Assembly (NCBI GenBank): GCA_002331385.1
Contig: DCYB01000012.1
Location: 248,001-312,000, forward strand
DNA length: 64,000 bases
From: Comamonadaceae bacterium UBA2121
Lineage (GTDB): Bacteria > Pseudomonadota > Gammaproteobacteria > Burkholderiales > Burkholderiaceae_C
Reading direction: 5' to 3'
The position numbers and the translations under genes were made by a program. Of the stretch, positions 60,807 to 64,000 are shown piece by piece; within the stretch, counting starts at the first letter, position 1; each line of letters starts with the position of its first letter. Under the pieces are notes generated by a model. It was not told the DNA's origin and ran no database searches. It worked only from the letters and a program-made list of their open reading frames with translations.

Positions 60807-62044
60807 GCTGCATCGCCCTCGTCGTACATGCCTGCCACAATTTCACGATAGCGCACCGTCAGCGGCTCGCGCAGCGCCGCGTCGAGATCGGCTTCCGCGT
60901 CCAGCCTGCGGTCAAACACATCGTGCGGATCCAGCTCGTCCAGCGTCGCACCCGCGTTGTCGAACAGTTGCGCCGCCACCGCGCCGCGCTCGCGGCGAAT
61001 GCGCAGGACTTCCAGCGGCAGCTTCTCCGTCAGCGCTTGCACACGTGCTGCCAGGTCGGGCAGATGCTCGTCTGCACTCACGCAGACCTCCACCCACGTC
61101 GTACGGTCGGGCGCAGTCTGATCGGCCAACTGCGCCAGCGCGGCGCTGATGGCTTTCAGATCGCCACGCACGCTGGCCAATCGCTGGAACACCGGCACTT
61201 CCAACGGCGTGACCGATTGCAGGCCGGATGCATCCAGATCGACCAGCAGCACCTGCTTGGTCTGGCTCAACTCGTCAAAGCTCAAGGTGATGGGCGATCC
61301 GCAATAGCGCACGTGCTCCGTGCCACCCACCTTCTGCGGCTTATGGATATGCCCGAGCGCGAGATAGTCCACCGGCGGAAAGCCGGACGTGGGAAACGCC
61401 TCCAGCGTACCCACATAGATTTCGCGCACCGACTCCGACGTGCTCGCGCCCACCGTGGTCAGGTGGCCTGTGGCGATGATGGGCAAGCGCGCACCGCCAT
61501 CCAGCTCCAGTCGATCGCGCAAAGCGCACGCTGCCGCGTAGGTCGCGTGGTAATAATCCCTGATCGAATTCAGCAGTTCGTTCTGCCGCGCTGCGGCGCT
61601 CTGGCCGAACTCCGACTTCATCACATCGCGTGCCCGGATGAACGGAATGGCGCAGACAATACAACCCGGCTGCCCCGAACCCCGCAACGGCAATACACGC
61701 ACCTGCTCCTCAGGCGCCTGCGCCGATGGCACGACACGCGCAGAAAGCAGCTCGATCAGCGCACTGCTCTCACGCAGCGTCGCCACCGAATCGTGGTTTC
61801 CACCCAGCAGCAACAGCGCCACGCCCGCCGCGTGCAACCGCACCACCAGTTCGCTGTACAACTCACGCGCGTAACTCGGCGGCGTGCCCGTATCGAAGAT
61901 ATCCCCGGCAATCAGCACCGCATCGACCGCATGCGCATCGACCTGCAGCAGCAGCCAATCGATGAGCGCCTTGTGCTCGGCCTGACGGCTCTTGCCCATG
62001 AAACTCTGGCCAAGGTGCCAGTCAGAAGTATGAAGAATTCGCAT
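60803..62044 (-). CDS. sbcD: SbcD exonuclease subunit (Mre11-like nuclease)
   Basis: A 413-residue metallophosphoesterase. Metal ligands: Asp8 and His10 (HTSDWHLG), Asp48 (AGDIFD), Asn83-His84 (GGNHD), plus GHLTT and LGHIHKPQ. ATG 62044 gives the conserved MRILHTSDWHLGQ start; a longer frame upstream is non-conserved. It is the first gene of sbcDC and diverges from groESL. Confidence 0.96.
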   Translation of the reverse strand: MRILHTSDWHLGQSFMGKSRQAEHKALIDWLLLQVDAHAVDAVLIAGDIFDTGTPPSYARELYSELVVRLHAAGVALLLLGGNHDSVATLRESSALIELLSARVVPSAQAPEEQVRVLPLRGSGQPGCIVCAIPFIRARDVMKSEFGQSAAARQNELLNSIRDYYHATYAAACALRDRLELDGGARLPIIATGHLTTVGASTSESVREIYVGTLEAFPTSGFPPVDYLALGHIHKPQKVGGTEHVRYCGSPITLSFDELSQTKQVLLVDLDASGLQSVTPLEVPVFQRLASVRGDLKAISAALAQLADQTAPDRTTWVEVCVSADEHLPDLAARVQALTEKLPLEVLRIRRERGAVAAQLFDNAGATLDELDPHDVFDRRLDAEADLDAALREPLTVRYREIVAGMYDEGDAA

Positions 62045-62234
62045 GTAACGGAGATTGTGGGCGAAACGCGGGCAACGCCAACCGAAAGCAGCGCTGCGAA
62101 CTGCCATTTTGCCAAGCGCCACAGGAGGTCTGGCAAAGTCAGCTCGAGGGCAAGAACGGGGCCGAGGTGTAACAAAGCCAGAGATTCCCTCGCTGCATGC
62201 CACCCGATTTCACGCTTTCTGAAAGCCCGCCCTA

Positions 62235-62263
62235 TTGAAATCAGCGAAAACTGGCCTTATTAT
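62235..62263 (+). promoter_or_regulatory. groESL promoter
   Basis: TTGAAA (62235-62240), 17-base spacer, TATTAT (62258-62263). It overlaps the first base of the CIRCE repeat, as in HrcA-controlled promoters. A sigma-32 -10 (CCCCAT-like) is not evident. Confidence 0.75.
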
Positions 62264-62289
62264 TAGCACTCGATGCACCTGAGTGCTAA
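62263..62289. promoter_or_regulatory. CIRCE operator (HrcA site)
   Basis: TTAGCACTC-N9-GAGTGCTAA, a perfect match to the CIRCE consensus with nine-base arms and nine-base spacer. It lies at the transcription start of groESL. The HrcA repressor is expected to bind; hrcA is not in this window. Confidence 0.97.
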
Positions 62290-62377
62290 CAGCACATCCA
62301 GAGGCACATAGTTTCAAGGCCAGCCGTCAGGGCCGGTCTTTTTCTTGTTCAAACCAGTTGAAAAATCAGGAGTTGGT

Positions 62378-62668
62378 ATGAATCTGCGTCCCCTCGCCGA
62401 TCGCGTGATCGTCAAGCGTCTCGAAAACGAAACCAAGACAGCCTCGGGCATCGTGATCCCCGACAACGCTGCAGAGAAGCCTGATCAGGGCGAAGTGATG
62501 GCCGTGGGCCCCGGCCGTCTGGACGACGACGGCGACCGCATCGCCATGTCCGTGAAGGTGGGCGACCGCGTTCTGTTCGGCAAGTATTCCGGCCAGACGG
62601 TCAAGGTTGGCGGCGATGAGCTGCTGGTCATGAAGGAAGACGACCTGTTCGCAGTGGTCGAGAAGTAA
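62378..62668 (+). CDS. groES: Co-chaperonin GroES
   Basis: A 96-residue heptameric lid of the GroEL chamber. Start ATG 62378 follows AGGAG and gives MNLRPLADRVIVKRLE. The mobile loop is ETKTASGIVIPDNAAEKP (residues 15-32). The C-terminal ELLVMKEDDLFAVVE is typical. The stop is about 70 bases before groEL. Confidence 0.98.
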   Translation: MNLRPLADRVIVKRLENETKTASGIVIPDNAAEKPDQGEVMAVGPGRLDDDGDRIAMSVKVGDRVLFGKYSGQTVKVGGDELLVMKEDDLFAVVEK

Positions 62669-62739
62669 GGCCTGAGCGCTTTCTCTCGCACCCCTCAGTC
62701 TCCATCCCTTTCTAGTATCAAATTCTCAGGAGCCAAAAA

Positions 62740-64000
<1,261 letters not shown>

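Noticed and set aside
60923..62266. 447-codon plus-strand frame antisense to sbcD
   Set aside because: Arg/Gln/His-rich shadow of sbcD; no family features.

Overview
The window is about 64 kb of a betaproteobacterial chromosome, most likely Burkholderiales/Comamonadaceae. The evidence is the pilMNOPQ block divergent from a PBP1A gene, the resB-ccsB-msrPQ neighbourhood, the cyaY/lptM divergent pair, the high-GC housekeeping genes and the GroEL sequence. This is inferred from gene content and protein character; no database was consulted. No tRNA, rRNA, CRISPR array or insertion sequence was recognised.

Layout. 1-2053: DNA polymerase IV (cut by the window edge) and an EamA transporter. 2207-8978: type IV pilus alignment/secretin operon pilMNOPQ, ending in an uncharacterised Ig-domain lipoprotein and a terminator. 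9181-13357: PBP1A, frataxin-like CyaY, LptM, and a di-iron beta-lactamase-fold protein behind a perfect FNR-type box. 13346-19446: MsrPQ methionine sulfoxide repair, system II cytochrome c maturation (ResB/CcsB) and a di-heme cytochrome c. 19531-23858: EngB, two lauroyl-type acyltransferases, and metK, whose leader carries a SAM-II-like riboswitch with an apparent sequestor/antisequestor platform, followed by a DUF1328 protein. 24202-26600: CstA-type transporter with its YbdD partner. 26615-32486: NAD salvage regulon: NrtR repressor divergent from pncA-pncB-nadE-nadM/Nudix, with a palindromic operator over the start region.

32506-37847 holds three plus-strand genes: two GT-C-like membrane proteins and a GT4-GT2 fusion. 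They face a large minus-strand polysaccharide operon (56966 down to 37880, 16 genes). That operon supplies GDP-mannose (ManC) and converts it to GDP-D-rhamnose (Gmd, Rmd). It exports a polymer through an ABC transporter (Wzm, and Wzt with an extra C-terminal domain), probably caps it with a methyltransferase/coiled-coil protein, and assembles it with a three-domain GT4 fusion and a further GT4. A visibly AT-rich insert (about 41-55 kb) adds a WecE aminotransferase, an acetyltransferase, a DPM1-like GT2, a small EamA/ArnE-like protein and a large GT-C-like protein. Together these look like a lipid-linked, periplasmic decoration pathway for an amino sugar such as Fuc4NAc.

57333-64000: SbcCD nuclease and the groESL operon with a textbook CIRCE operator; groEL runs off the window end.

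The most interesting items are the metK leader RNA, the inferred periplasmic decoration module coupled to ABC export, the FNR-box di-iron protein, the NrtR operator, and the fused glycosyltransferases.
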